Origin: Candidimonas nitroreducens
GTDB lineage: Bacteria; Pseudomonadota; Gammaproteobacteria; Burkholderiales; Burkholderiaceae_B
Direction: 5' to 3'
Length of the DNA stretch: 64,000 bases
NCBI RefSeq assembly: GCF_002209565.1
Contig: NZ_NJIH01000003.1
Location: 310,001-374,000 of the forward strand
In this document: positions 9,014 to 17,907 of the stretch, piece after piece
How positions within the stretch are numbered: the first letter of the stretch is position 1
How the letters are laid out: the number at the start of each line of letters is the position of its first letter
Program-made: the position numbers and the translations under genes
Notes under the pieces: model-generated
Database searches by the model: none
Told to the model about the DNA's origin: nothing
Seen by the model: the letters and a program-made list of their open reading frames with translations, nothing else

Positions 9014-10714
9014 TCAGGCCATTTTGCGCCGCGCGCCGGCAACGAGCTGGTGCGACAGGAAGGTTGCGATGCCGACGATGACGACGGCGATGATGCCCAG
9101 CGCCGCGCCCGCGCCGCGCCCGGACACGGCCTGCATGAACAGATAGATGCCGTAGGAAATCGGCGCGTCGGCTTCTTTCGAGACCAGCATCAGGGTGGCG
9201 GAGAGTTCGACCGCCGCCGTGGCGAAGCTGGTGACGAAGGCCGCAACCAGGCCGCCCGACATCAGTGGCGCGACGATGCGCCATATGGTCTTGACGCTGG
9301 TGGCGCCTAGGTTCTGCGAGGCCTCTTCCAGCGAGGCTGGAACCTGCTGCAGCCCGGCCACGCAGGCGCGCAGCGCGTAGGGCAGGCGCCGCACTGAAAG
9401 GGCGATGACGATGACGCCCCACCACGAGGCCATGGACTGGTCGGAAAACGGCATCTGCACGTTATTGAAGGCGCGCAGGTAGCCGATGCCGATCACCACG
9501 CCGGGAATGGCCAGGGCGGCCATGGCCAGGTAGTCGAGCCATTTGCGCCCGGGCACGCCGGTGCGCTGCCCGATATAGGCGATGGCCGTGCCGATCAGGA
9601 CGTCGATCAGGCCCGCCAGGCCCGCATACAGCACGGTGTTGGTGATGAAGCCGAAGGCCGTGGTGAAGGCCTGGTGGTAATGGGCCAGGGTGTAGCCGTT
9701 GGGCAGCACGCTGAACGACCAGATGGTGCCGAAGGACAGCAGCAGCAGCCCGATATGCGGGGCCAGCACGATGGCCAGGATGAGCAGCACCACGATATAG
9801 CAGGCGGCCGATTCGGCCGGGCGCAGGTCGCGCTTGGACAGGCCGCCGCCGCCGCGCTGCACGGTGGCGTAGTCTTTGCCGCGCATGCCCAGGAACGACA
9901 CCCACATGGCGAACACCGAGAAGGCCACGAGCATGCAGGAAATGACGTAGCCCATGGGATCGGAGATGCCGATGGATGTGATGCGCAGGTACGCTTGCGG
10001 CGGCAGCAGCTTGCTGACGTCCAGCAGCAGCGGTGTGCCCAGATCGTCGAACACCTTGACGAACACCAGCGAGGCGCCGGCGACGAAGCCCGGCATGGAC
10101 AGCGGCAGCACGATCCTGCGAAACAGCCTCAGGCCGCTCGAGCCCAGGGTCTGCGCGGCCTCTTCCATGGATCTGTCGATGTTCGCCAGGCTGGCCGACA
10201 AATTGATGAGCAGGAACGGGAAATAATGAATGCTGTCGACCAGAATGACGCCGTTCAGCCCGTGCATGAAGGGGATGGTGAAACCGAAGTGGTCGCGCAG
10301 CAGCAGGTTGACGCTGCCATTGGGCCCCAGCAGCAGCTGCATGGCGATGGCGCCGATGAAGGGCGGCATCAGCAGCGGAATGAAAGACAGCGTCTGGATG
10401 ACGACGGAGCCCGAGAAATTGAAGCGGCTGGTGAAGTAGGCCAGCGGCAGGGCGAACACCGAGGCCAGCACCACCGAGGCGCAGGCCACGTAAAGAGAGT
10501 TGAAGAACGATTCGCGGAACAGGCTGTTGGCGAAGAAGTCGTGGAAATTCACCAGTGTCAGCGCACCGGTGTTGGCGTCCTGGAAAGCGACGAATATCAC
10601 CTTCAATACCGGAAAGGCCAGGAATACGATCAGGAACAGGGCAATCACGCCGTATACGGCGTAGGGCCTGAGGGAAGGAAGCCTGCTTGATAAGTGCGCG
10701 GTCGCACTGGCCAT
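9014..10714 (-). CDS. ABC transporter permease, fused two-domain iron(III)-type (FbpB/AfuB)
   Basis: 566 residues from the ATG at 10714; a start 48 bp further upstream would add a non-membrane tail. Two homologous six-helix BPD-transporter halves are fused, as in FbpB/AfuB. An EEA-loop motif appears in each half (EEAAQTLGSSGLRLF and EEASQNLGATSVKTI), the contact sites for the ATPase. Inner-membrane channel of the importer. The binding protein gene lies upstream, separated by 240 bp holding a perfect hairpin. Confidence 0.94.
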   Translation of the reverse strand: MASATAHLSSRLPSLRPYAVYGVIALFLIVFLAFPVLKVIFVAFQDANTGALTLVNFHDFFANSLFRESFFNSLYVACASVVLASVFALPLAYFTSRFNFSGSVVIQTLSFIPLLMPPFIGAIAMQLLLGPNGSVNLLLRDHFGFTIPFMHGLNGVILVDSIHYFPFLLINLSASLANIDRSMEEAAQTLGSSGLRLFRRIVLPLSMPGFVAGASLVFVKVFDDLGTPLLLDVSKLLPPQAYLRITSIGISDPMGYVISCMLVAFSVFAMWVSFLGMRGKDYATVQRGGGGLSKRDLRPAESAACYIVVLLILAIVLAPHIGLLLLSFGTIWSFSVLPNGYTLAHYHQAFTTAFGFITNTVLYAGLAGLIDVLIGTAIAYIGQRTGVPGRKWLDYLAMAALAIPGVVIGIGYLRAFNNVQMPFSDQSMASWWGVIVIALSVRRLPYALRACVAGLQQVPASLEEASQNLGATSVKTIWRIVAPLMSGGLVAAFVTSFATAAVELSATLMLVSKEADAPISYGIYLFMQAVSGRGAGAALGIIAVVIVGIATFLSHQLVAGARRKMA

Positions 10715-10884
10715 CGCTACATCACTCCGGAGTTGGGCCGCGCACGGCGCGGGGCTGCTCAAGGCCGCAAGGCTGGTTCAGGCGCGCGGCGGCCAGGGCG
10801 GGACGAGCATCCGAACCTCGCGTGCATAAAGCATGCGTATCGGGCCGCCGGGTCAATCGCGCCGCGCCGGCCTTGCGGGGCCTG

Positions 10885-10926
10885 GCGTCTGGTTTGCGTA
10901 GCCGGTGAACCAGGCAAACCAGACGC
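10885..10926. repeat. Dispersed palindrome, family A copy 1
   Basis: Perfect 13-bp arms GCGTCTGGTTTGC (10885-10897) and GCAAACCAGACGC (10914-10926) with a 16-nt loop. On the minus strand the core reads TTGCCTGGTTCAC. The same core and arm pattern recurs at 17783-17826 and 21848-21889. It sits between the binding-protein stop and the permease start, a place where hairpins often protect the abundant binding-protein mRNA. Confidence 0.75.
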
Positions 10927-10954
10927 TATGGCAAGTGCCGGTACGCGGCCGCGG

Positions 10955-12304
10955 TCACGCCATCGATTTGGCCTGCTTGGCCAGGTCTTCCGCCTTGCGG
11001 TAGTTCGCCACGGCGTGGTTGTCCCAGTCTTTTTCGAACTCGGCCTGGCGCCCGGTGACCTTGTCGGTGGCCTTCTTGCGCTTGCCCGTGAAGGCGGCGC
11101 TGAAGTCTTTCTCGCTGGCCTTTTGCTCGGTGATCGGCACGCCATACACCAGCGCCTTGGCTTCGTCGAGCAGCTTCTTGGCCTCGGGCTTGGACGAGCT
11201 CTTGAGCGCCGCTTCGGCCTCGTCGATGGCCTTGACGGCCGCGCGCAGCTCGCTGAAGCGGTAGGTGATCATTACGTCGTACAGGGAATTGACGACGTTG
11301 TAGCGCGACTGGGACAAGTCTGAATTGAAGTGGACGCTGGCTTTGATCTGGCCTTCGAAGGGGTTGGGGATGCCCGCGGGCGCGTTCTTGTAGGCCTCTT
11401 TGTTGACCGGCAGGCGCATGACTTTGGGATTGAAGAGCAGCGCCTGGCCCTGCGGCGACAGCACGAAATTGACGAATTCGTGCGCGGCCTGCTTGTGCGG
11501 CGCGTTGGCGACCACGCCTATGGTGGCCGGCACCAGCGTGGTGGCGGGCGGGTAGTGGAACTCGACCGGGAAGCCCGCGGCCTTGGAGGTGAAGCCGAAG
11601 TAGTCGATGACGATGCCGATGCCGAATTCACCGCTGTCCACGCCTTCAGGCACGCCGAAGCTGCGGTTGGTGATGCGCTTGGCATTGCTTGCCATTTTCT
11701 TGATGGTTGCCCAGCCCTTGTCCCAGCCCTGGGCCTGCAGGATGGTCTCGATTTCGAGGTGGGTGGTGCCCGAGCGCGACGGCGCCGAGATGCCCAAGTG
11801 CCCGTAATAGATGGGCTTGGTCAGGTCTTCCCAGGTTTGCGGCACCGGCAGCTTGTAGGACTGCAGGTAGCGCGTGTTCCACATATAGCCGTAGCCCGAC
11901 AGCGCGAAGCCGAAGAAATAGCCGTCGGGATCGTCGATCTGGTAGCCGCTGATTTCGGACGCGGTGCCCTTGGTGTCGGGCGCGTACTTCTCGAGCAGGT
12001 GATTGGCCTTCAGGACTTCAAAGGCGTCGGGTGAAGAAACCCAGAACAGGTCGGTCTTGTTGTTGCCCGCCGTTTCCTGCAGGTACTTGACCCCGGAAGC
12101 GGTGCCCTTGTTGATGATGTTGAGCTTGATGTCGGGGTGCGCTTTGGTGAAAGCGTTCTTGAACACCACGGTCTGATCGGGCGCGAACGACGTGACGATC
12201 ACGAGTTCAGTGTCGGCCGCCGCCGCGGCCGAGGCCGCGAAGAACGTGCCCGCCGCCGCGGTGAATGCGAAGGCGCTGGCCCATATCTTGCGATTAGGCT
12301 TCAT
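10955..12304 (-). CDS. ABC transporter periplasmic binding protein (iron(III)/AfuA type)
   Basis: 449 residues with a clear Sec signal peptide (hydrophobic Ala-rich segment ending SAAAAADTEL) and a class II periplasmic-binding fold. It is about 100 residues longer than FbpA. The extra C-terminal part is Lys/Ala-rich and predicted helical (from about 350), with many KKxxDEAKA-like stretches. An AGGAGGAG ribosome site precedes the ATG. Iron-type binding proteins of this subfamily often bind organic acids or phosphonates, and the linked RraA-family gene supports a carboxylate rather than free iron. Confidence 0.9.
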   Translation of the reverse strand: MKPNRKIWASAFAFTAAAGTFFAASAAAAADTELVIVTSFAPDQTVVFKNAFTKAHPDIKLNIINKGTASGVKYLQETAGNNKTDLFWVSSPDAFEVLKANHLLEKYAPDTKGTASEISGYQIDDPDGYFFGFALSGYGYMWNTRYLQSYKLPVPQTWEDLTKPIYYGHLGISAPSRSGTTHLEIETILQAQGWDKGWATIKKMASNAKRITNRSFGVPEGVDSGEFGIGIVIDYFGFTSKAAGFPVEFHYPPATTLVPATIGVVANAPHKQAAHEFVNFVLSPQGQALLFNPKVMRLPVNKEAYKNAPAGIPNPFEGQIKASVHFNSDLSQSRYNVVNSLYDVMITYRFSELRAAVKAIDEAEAALKSSSKPEAKKLLDEAKALVYGVPITEQKASEKDFSAAFTGKRKKATDKVTGRQAEFEKDWDNHAVANYRKAEDLAKQAKSMA

Positions 12305-12338
12305 TGATGACTCCTCCTGATTGTTCTCGGGATGCCTT

Positions 12339-12348
12339 TATATATAAG
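12339..12348. promoter_or_regulatory. AT-rich palindrome upstream of the binding-protein gene
   Basis: A self-complementary TTATATATAA lies 35 bp upstream of the binding-protein start in otherwise GC-rich DNA. It could be an internal promoter -10 region or a second site for the GntR protein encoded at 13401. Weak evidence from sequence alone. Confidence 0.3.
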
Positions 12349-12443
12349 ACATTTCGGTTATGAGCATATCACCCGAGCGGGAGGTGTCAAGGCCGGGCCG
12401 ATCATTCGGCGCCCGGCCCGTCAGGCTTGCGATCCGGCGCAGC

Positions 12444-13172
12444 CTAGCGCCCGTTGGCCTTGCGCCAGGCGGCGAAGTCTTCCGGCGTCTGCGGATCGGT
12501 GGCGGGATACAGGCCGAGGATCGAGCGGCCTTCCTTGACCTTTTCGGTGACGAAGTCTTCGAATGCCGTCATTTCCACGGCTTCGGCGGCGATCTCGGCG
12601 GCCAGGTGCGCGGGGATCACCACCACGCCTTCGGCATCGCCGAAGATGACGTCGCCGGGAAACACCGGCGCATCGCCGCAGCCGATGGGCACGTTGATGT
12701 CTATGGCCTGGTGCAGCGTAAGATTGGTGGGCGAGGACGGGCGGTGGTGGTAGGCGGGTATGCCCAGCTCGCCGATCTCGGGCGAGTCGCGAAAGCCGCC
12801 GTCGGTGACCACGCCGGCCACGCCGCGCTGCTGCAGGCGGGTGACGAGTATGCTGCCGGCCGAGGCGGCGCGGGCGTCTTTGCGGCTGTCCATGACCAGC
12901 ACGTATCCCGGCGGGCATTCTTCGACGGCCTTGCGCTGCGGGTGGCCGCGGTCGCGGAAGACTTCCAGCCCGTTCAGGTCTTCGCGCGCGGGCATGTAGC
13001 GCAGCGTGTAGGCCGGGCCGATGATGCGTTCGTCCTTGGGCCGGTTGTGGCCCACGGGGTAGACGCTTTGTATCATCTGGTGGCGCAGGCCGCGCTTGTA
13101 CAAGGCGGTGGTGACGGTGGCCACGCTGACTTGGCGCAATTGGTCGATAATGGTCTGGTCGAGTGCTGCCAT
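12444..13172 (-). CDS. RraA/HMG-aldolase family protein
   Basis: 242 residues. The RraA fold signature DGGFRD (124-129) carries the Arg and Asp needed for divalent-metal and carboxylate binding in 4-hydroxy-4-methyl-2-oxoglutarate/4-carboxy-4-hydroxy-2-oxoadipate aldolases, and a later GDVIFGDAEGVVVIP matches the family. Proteins of this length next to transporters usually act as small aldolases or oxo-acid decarboxylases rather than as the RNase E inhibitor. It is first in the operon and divergent from GntR. The substrate is unknown, probably the compound imported by the ABC system. Confidence 0.85.
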   Translation of the reverse strand: MAALDQTIIDQLRQVSVATVTTALYKRGLRHQMIQSVYPVGHNRPKDERIIGPAYTLRYMPAREDLNGLEVFRDRGHPQRKAVEECPPGYVLVMDSRKDARAASAGSILVTRLQQRGVAGVVTDGGFRDSPEIGELGIPAYHHRPSSPTNLTLHQAIDINVPIGCGDAPVFPGDVIFGDAEGVVVIPAHLAAEIAAEAVEMTAFEDFVTEKVKEGRSILGLYPATDPQTPEDFAAWRKANGR

Positions 13173-13327
13173 GGAGTATCTCCTGGGAAAATATCCGGTT
13201 TGCCGGCGATGATGCCGGCATCCGTTTGTGCGAAATCGAATTGGCAGACCTTCGGGTCGCCGCGGCAGCGAACCAGCGCGCCGCGCAGAAATTGGGCCCG
13301 AAACGTATTCCGGTCTTGCCTGCGAGC

Positions 13328-13345
13328 ATACTAATATATTAGTAT
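13328..13345. promoter_or_regulatory. 18-bp perfect palindrome, candidate GntR operator
   Basis: ATACTAATATATTAGTAT is perfectly self-complementary and lies in the 228-bp divergent interval between the RraA gene and the GntR gene, surrounded by the only strongly AT-rich DNA in the area. The size and symmetry suit a dimeric GntR/FCD repressor controlling both directions. Role inferred. Confidence 0.65.
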
Positions 13346-13400
13346 ATTAACAAGAAATATATAATTCGCATATAGATAAATCTACTGATTGGTTTTGACT

Positions 13401-14087
13401 ATGGCATACGCTGCTGAGCTCGATCGGTACCGGCAGGCGGCGCCCCAGCTCTACGAGCTGCTGCGCGACAAGATTGTTTCCATGCAGTACCTGCCTGGGG
13501 CGTCTTTGTCGCGGGTACAGATGTCGGCCGAATTCCGCGTCAGCCAGACCCCGGTGCGCGAGGCCCTGCTGCGGCTGGCCGAAGACCGGCTGGTCGATGT
13601 GTTTCCGCAGGCCGCCACCAAAGTCAGCCTGATCGACGTGAGCCATGCCGAGGAAACCCATTTCCTGCGCCGCGCCATCGAGCTGGAAATCGTGCGCGAT
13701 CTTGCACTGCACCCCGATACCGCGCTGCTGGGCCGGCTGCGAACCCTGCTGCGGCGCCAGGCCGAGCTGCGCGACAGCCAGAATTACGGCGAATTCACCG
13801 AGACCGACCAGCAATTCCATTGCCTGATGTACGAGGCCACCGGCAAGCTGGCGCTGTGGAAACTGGTGCGCAGCCGCAGCGGCCACATCGACAGGCTGCG
13901 CAATCTGCATCTGCCGGCCGGCGACAAGATCGCCCGCATCGTCGGCGATCACAGCCAGATACTGGAAGCCATGGAACGCGGCGATGCCGAGGCCGCCCAG
14001 CAGCATCTGCGCACGCATCTGTCGGGCACGCTGGAATCCGTGAGCCGGATCCGTGCCGATCACCCGCAGTATTTCGCTGCGCAATGA
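13401..14087 (+). CDS. GntR-family (FCD) transcriptional regulator
   Basis: 228 residues from the ATG at 13401; an in-frame TTG four codons upstream is less likely. The N-terminal winged helix (SRVQMSAEFRVSQTPVREALLRLAEDRLV) is followed by an FCD effector domain with the metal-binding His pattern (FHCLMYEA, GDHSQILEAM, HLRTHLSG). It is divergent from RraA and the ABC importer, with an 18-bp palindrome between them, and is therefore their likely regulator. Confidence 0.93.
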   Translation: MAYAAELDRYRQAAPQLYELLRDKIVSMQYLPGASLSRVQMSAEFRVSQTPVREALLRLAEDRLVDVFPQAATKVSLIDVSHAEETHFLRRAIELEIVRDLALHPDTALLGRLRTLLRRQAELRDSQNYGEFTETDQQFHCLMYEATGKLALWKLVRSRSGHIDRLRNLHLPAGDKIARIVGDHSQILEAMERGDAEAAQQHLRTHLSGTLESVSRIRADHPQYFAAQ

Positions 14088-14108
14088 CCTGCTGGCAGCA
14101 ATGAGCCG

Positions 14109-14648
14109 CTAGCCCGCGCCGCGCAGGCGCCGGGCCTTGGCGGTGTGCTTCTCGAGCACCGCGAGCAGGTCTTCGAGGTCGCCCGTTTCGGCCAGGAATT
14201 CACGCGCCAGCTTGCCCAGCAGTTCGTCGAGTACAGCGTGCTCGTCGGGCGACAGCACTGACAGCATGACGGCTTCCATGGCGTGTCCGAGGTCGTCGCT
14301 GGCCACCCGCACCTGCTTGCCGCGCGCGGTGGGCCAGAGCTGGTGGTGGCGTGCGTCGTCGGGGTGAATGGAGCGGCGCACCAGCTTCAGGCCGACCAGT
14401 TCAGCAAGGTCTTTGGACAGCAGCGTCTTCTCGACCAGCGTCAGCTCGCGCAGGCCGGTGGCGGTGACGCCGGGATTGTCGCAGATGGCCCGCAGCAGCC
14501 GCAGCGAGCGCACGTCCAGCCCCAGCTCGTGCCGATAGACCTGATTGGCCTGGCGCAGCATTGCCGATTTGACGAGATCGAGCTTGAAGGTGAGATAGCT
14601 GGCGTACCCGGAATTCTGGCGCCCGGCGTCGGTGGTTTTTTTTGCCAT
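14109..14648 (-). CDS. MarR-family transcriptional regulator
   Basis: 179 residues from the ATG at 14648 (MAKKTTDAGR). A longer frame reaching 14801 adds 51 residues unlike any regulator and was rejected. The winged helix-turn-helix is visible (VTATGLRELTLVEKTLLSKDLAELVGLKLVRRSIHPDD with the wing DARHHQLWPT). It is divergent from the M20 amidohydrolase and MHS transporter genes, which it probably controls in response to an aromatic or amide ligand. Confidence 0.88.
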   Translation of the reverse strand: MAKKTTDAGRQNSGYASYLTFKLDLVKSAMLRQANQVYRHELGLDVRSLRLLRAICDNPGVTATGLRELTLVEKTLLSKDLAELVGLKLVRRSIHPDDARHHQLWPTARGKQVRVASDDLGHAMEAVMLSVLSPDEHAVLDELLGKLAREFLAETGDLEDLLAVLEKHTAKARRLRGAG

Positions 14649-14862
14649 GGCCCTGTAGGGTGTGTGTGCAGCCTGCATTCTAGCCCAGGCCGTCGGCGCG
14701 GGCTGTCGCAATGCGCCCGCATGCCTTGGCAGGCAAGAAGCTGTTTCGGAGTCTCGGCAGGCTAGGGAAATCCACGACGAATAATTAGTTGAAATTTTCA
14801 ATTATTAAAGTAATCTACTAAAAATCGTTTGACTGGCCTCGTCCGGCCGGCTTCATTTTCGA

Positions 14863-14915
14863 TAGGGCCTGCTCACCCCAAGAGGGGATTCCCCTCTTGG
14901 GGTGAGCAGGCCCTA
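14863..14915. repeat. Perfect 25-bp-arm hairpin in the M20 gene leader (family B copy 1)
   Basis: The left arm 14863-14887 and right arm 14891-14915 are exact reverse complements separated by only ATT. The arm starts TAGGGCCTGCTCACCCC and ends AAGAGGGG. It ends 51 bp before the M20 start codon, so a transcript from an upstream promoter would carry it in its 5' leader. A diverged relative occurs at 33810-33866. The rest of the 318-bp gap (14649-14966) holds an AT-rich stretch at 14780-14830 that probably contains the divergent promoters. Confidence 0.85.
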
Positions 14916-14966
14916 GATCTCCATCGCTGCCGGGCGCCCGGCAGGCAGTCCCGAGGAACCGCGATC

Positions 14967-16121
14967 ATGCTGGCAGAAACCGAAATTTCCCGACTCTCCG
15001 ACGACATGCAGGCCTGGCGCCGCGACATTCATCGCCACCCCGAGCTGGGCTTCAAGGAACATCGTACCGCTGCCAAGGTGGCCGAGTTGCTGCAGTCCTG
15101 GGGCGTTGCGGTCGAGGCTGAATTCGGCGGCACCACTGCGGTGATCGGAACCCTGCGCGGCACGCGCGGCGCCGGCCCCACTCTGGGCCTGCGCGCCGAC
15201 ATGGACGCGCTGCCCATGCAGGAAAAGGGCAGCGCCGAATACCGTTCGGTGCACGACAATGTATTCCACGGCTGCGGCCACGACGGCCACACCGCCATAC
15301 TGCTGGGCGTAGCCAAGCACCTGGCCGCACACCGCGATTTCCAGGGCACCGTGCATTTCATCTTCCAGCCCGCCGAAGAGACTTTGCGTGGCGGCTCGGA
15401 ACTGATACGCCTGGGTCTGTTCGACCGCTATCCCTGCGGCGAGGTCTATGCGCTGCACAACAACAACTGCATCCCGGCCGGCAAGGTCGGTGTGCGCAGC
15501 GGCGCCATACTCTCGGCCTGCGACCTGTTCCGCATCCACATCCAGGGAGTGGGCAGCCACGCCGCCATGCCGCACAAGTCCATCGACCCCATCGTGGTCG
15601 GCACGGCGCTGGTGCAGGCCCTGCAAAGCGTGGTCAGCCGCAATGTCGATCCGCTGGATACCGCGGTGCTCAGCATCTGCCAGTTCCATGCCGGCAGCGC
15701 CATCAACGTCATTGCCGACAGTGCGCAGCTCGAAGGCACGCTGCGCACGCTGTCCAGGCAGGCGCAGACGGTGGCGCTGGAGCGCCTGCGCGGCATCTGC
15801 GACGGCATTGCCGCCACCTATGGCTGCGGCGTGCGCTTCGAGCACCTGCTGTCTTCGCCGCCCACCATCAACACCGAGGCCGAGACCGAGGTGGTGCGCC
15901 GCGCCGCGGCTGCGGTGGTGGGCGCGGACAAGGTCGTGCAGGCCGAGCCCCTGATGGCCTCGGAGGATTTCGCCTTCATGCTGGAGCAGCGCCCCGGTTC
16001 GTACTTCTTCCTGGGGCACGACGGGCTGACCTGCCACCATCCCGAATTCGATTTCGACGACAGCAGCGCCGCCACCGGGGCGGCCGTATTCGTCGAGATC
16101 GTGCGCCAGCGCCTGGGCTGA
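14967..16121 (+). CDS. M20-family amidohydrolase (hippurate hydrolase/amidohydrolase type)
   Basis: 384 residues from the ATG at 14967 with GAGG at 14953-14956. Metal-site motifs of the M20D group are present: ADMDALPMQE, HGCGHDGHTA and FQPAEE, plus the dimerisation-domain segment with GVGSHAAMPH and a C-terminal H-H-P-E-F-D motif. The enzyme hydrolyses N-acyl amino acids or related amides in the cytoplasm. The MHS transporter gene follows, suggesting uptake and hydrolysis of one compound. Substrate not determined. Confidence 0.92.
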   Translation: MLAETEISRLSDDMQAWRRDIHRHPELGFKEHRTAAKVAELLQSWGVAVEAEFGGTTAVIGTLRGTRGAGPTLGLRADMDALPMQEKGSAEYRSVHDNVFHGCGHDGHTAILLGVAKHLAAHRDFQGTVHFIFQPAEETLRGGSELIRLGLFDRYPCGEVYALHNNNCIPAGKVGVRSGAILSACDLFRIHIQGVGSHAAMPHKSIDPIVVGTALVQALQSVVSRNVDPLDTAVLSICQFHAGSAINVIADSAQLEGTLRTLSRQAQTVALERLRGICDGIAATYGCGVRFEHLLSSPPTINTEAETEVVRRAAAAVVGADKVVQAEPLMASEDFAFMLEQRPGSYFFLGHDGLTCHHPEFDFDDSSAATGAAVFVEIVRQRLG

Positions 16122-16239
16122 GCGGCGCCGCCAGTGGCGGGGCCGCGACAGATCCTTGATTTCCAGTTGATCGGGCCATGGAGTTGGCAAGGCCGGCCAC
16201 CGGACTGGAGCAAGGGCGGCAAATGAAACGTGTACGGTC

Positions 16240-16312
16240 TTTTTTCCAGCGCCTGCCTGGTGCGGCGCTTTGAAGAGTGTAAGTACCCGGGCCGGAAGTG
16301 GCCTGGATGCCA
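16240..16312 (+). repeat. Dispersed repeat, family C copy 1
   Basis: A stretch beginning TTTTTTCCAGCG and containing GGTGCGGCGCTTTGAAGAGTGTAAG aligns without gaps over most of its length to 51516-51586 (19 of 25 bases identical over the central block, then roughly two thirds). It fills the gap between the M20 and MHS genes. No function known. Confidence 0.55.
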
Positions 16313-16337
16313 GATACGCAGATCAAGGAGACAAACG

Positions 16338-17657
16338 ATGAGTGACATGCAAGTTTCGCCGCGCATGATGCGGCGCGTGGTGGCGGCATCGGTCATAGGC
16401 AATGCGCTGGAATGGTTCGATTTCGCGATCTTCGGGCTGTTTGCCGTGGTCATTTCGCGGCTGTTCTTTCCCGCGCACAGCGACTTTGCCTCGCTGCTGC
16501 TGGCCCTGGCCACCTTCGGCGTGGGCTTTGCCATGCGGCCGCTGGGCGGCGTGATACTGGGCCTGTACGGCGACCGCGTGGGGCGTAAGAAGGCGCTGTC
16601 GCTGACCATAGTGCTGATGGCCATAGGCACGGGCATGATGGGCGTGCTGCCCACCTACCAGGCCATAGGCATTGCCGCGCCGCTGCTGATGGTGCTGGCG
16701 CGCCTGATACAGGGCTTTTCCACTGGCGGCGAGTTCAGCGGCGCGACCACCATGCTGATCGAATTCGCGCCGGAACACCGCCGCGGCTTCTACGGCAGCT
16801 TCCAGATGTGTTCGCAGGCGCTGGCGTTTTCCTGCGGCGCCCTGGCGGCGTATCTGCTGACCGCGCACTTGACGCCGCAGGCTCTGGACGCCTGGGGCTG
16901 GCGCATTCCGTTCCTGTTCGGCATTCTGGTCGGCCCGGTGGGCTGGGTGATTCGCGCCCGTGTCGACGAGTCGCCTGAGTTCGTCGCCTATCTGCGCGAG
17001 AAGGCTGAAAAGAAACACGCGGGACGCGACAGCATCAAGTCTTCTTTCGTCAGCCTGTTTCGCGATTATCCGCGCGAAATGCTGGCCACGCTGTGTATCT
17101 GCGTGGTGGGCACGGTGTCGGCCTACGTCTTCGTGTTCTTCATGCCGATCTTCGCCAAGAGGCAACTGGGCATGCCGATCGCCGACGTGAATCTGGCCAC
17201 CTTCGTGGGCACGGCGGTGCTGCTGGTGTGCTGCCCGCTGGCCGGCCATCTGTCCGACCGCTACGGCCGCAAGGCCGTGTATCTGCCCGGCATGATCGCC
17301 TATGGCATCGCCGGCTATTTCCTGTTCCGGCATTTCGTGCAGTCGCCGTCCTTCGAGTCGCTGCTGCTGGCCCAGGTGCTGATTTCCTTCTTCATGAGCT
17401 TCTTCTGGGGCCCCACGCCCATCACGCTGACCGAAGTGTTTCCGGTGGGCGTGCGCTCCACCGGCGCATCGATTACCTATAACGTCGGGGTGCTGGTCTT
17501 CGGCGGCCTGGCGCCGTTGTTCAACACCTGGCTGGTGAAGGCGACCGGCAGCAATATGGCGCCTATCTACTACGTGATGGTAAGCGTGGTCATAGGCCTG
17601 ATCGGCGCGCTGCTGCTGCCCGGTGCGGCCGCTCGTTTGCGTCCCCGTACGGCCTGA
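16338..17657 (+). CDS. MFS transporter, metabolite:H+ symporter (MHS) family
   Basis: 439 residues from the ATG at 16338 with AAGGAG at 16325-16330. About twelve membrane segments; the MHS signature ALEWFDFAIFG in helix 1 and the MFS loop motif GDRVGRKKAL are present, with a second copy-like SDRYGRKAVYL between helices 8 and 9. The family imports organic acids such as citrate, alpha-ketoglutarate, shikimate and proline/betaine with protons. Paired with the M20 amidohydrolase it probably imports that enzyme's substrate. Confidence 0.93.
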   Translation: MSDMQVSPRMMRRVVAASVIGNALEWFDFAIFGLFAVVISRLFFPAHSDFASLLLALATFGVGFAMRPLGGVILGLYGDRVGRKKALSLTIVLMAIGTGMMGVLPTYQAIGIAAPLLMVLARLIQGFSTGGEFSGATTMLIEFAPEHRRGFYGSFQMCSQALAFSCGALAAYLLTAHLTPQALDAWGWRIPFLFGILVGPVGWVIRARVDESPEFVAYLREKAEKKHAGRDSIKSSFVSLFRDYPREMLATLCICVVGTVSAYVFVFFMPIFAKRQLGMPIADVNLATFVGTAVLLVCCPLAGHLSDRYGRKAVYLPGMIAYGIAGYFLFRHFVQSPSFESLLLAQVLISFFMSFFWGPTPITLTEVFPVGVRSTGASITYNVGVLVFGGLAPLFNTWLVKATGSNMAPIYYVMVSVVIGLIGALLLPGAAARLRPRTA

Positions 17658-17782
17658 AACTTGGTAGAAATACCGATAGACGGGCGCCCACATTCGGGCG
17701 CCTTTATACTGGCTATACGGAAATTCCCGATTCTTATGCACCGATCCGCGCCACAATGGCGCCAGGATCCCCGGGCGGGCTG

Positions 17783-17826
17783 CACTGGTGTTCTGCTTGA
17801 TGGGTGAATCAGGCAAACAGGACACT
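17783..17826. repeat. Dispersed palindrome, family A copy 2
   Basis: Imperfect hairpin between the MHS and purine-permease genes. The minus-strand core TTGCCTGATTCAC is flanked by CAGTGTCCTG on one side and AGCAGAACACCAGTG on the other, aligning position by position with 10885-10926 and 21848-21889. It may also serve as terminator or leader structure for the permease gene 82 bp downstream. Confidence 0.7.
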
Positions 17827-17907
17827 GCTCCCGCCCGTGGGCGACCCAGCCGCTGCATGGCCGCGCCCGCGGCGCGACGCATGAATACATAACAGCCGGG
17901 AGACAAC

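Noticed and set aside
10955-12304. Binding protein as a plain ferric-iron receptor (FbpA)
   Set aside because: Length, C-terminal extension and operon partners do not fit a Fur-type iron system; only the fold class is asserted.
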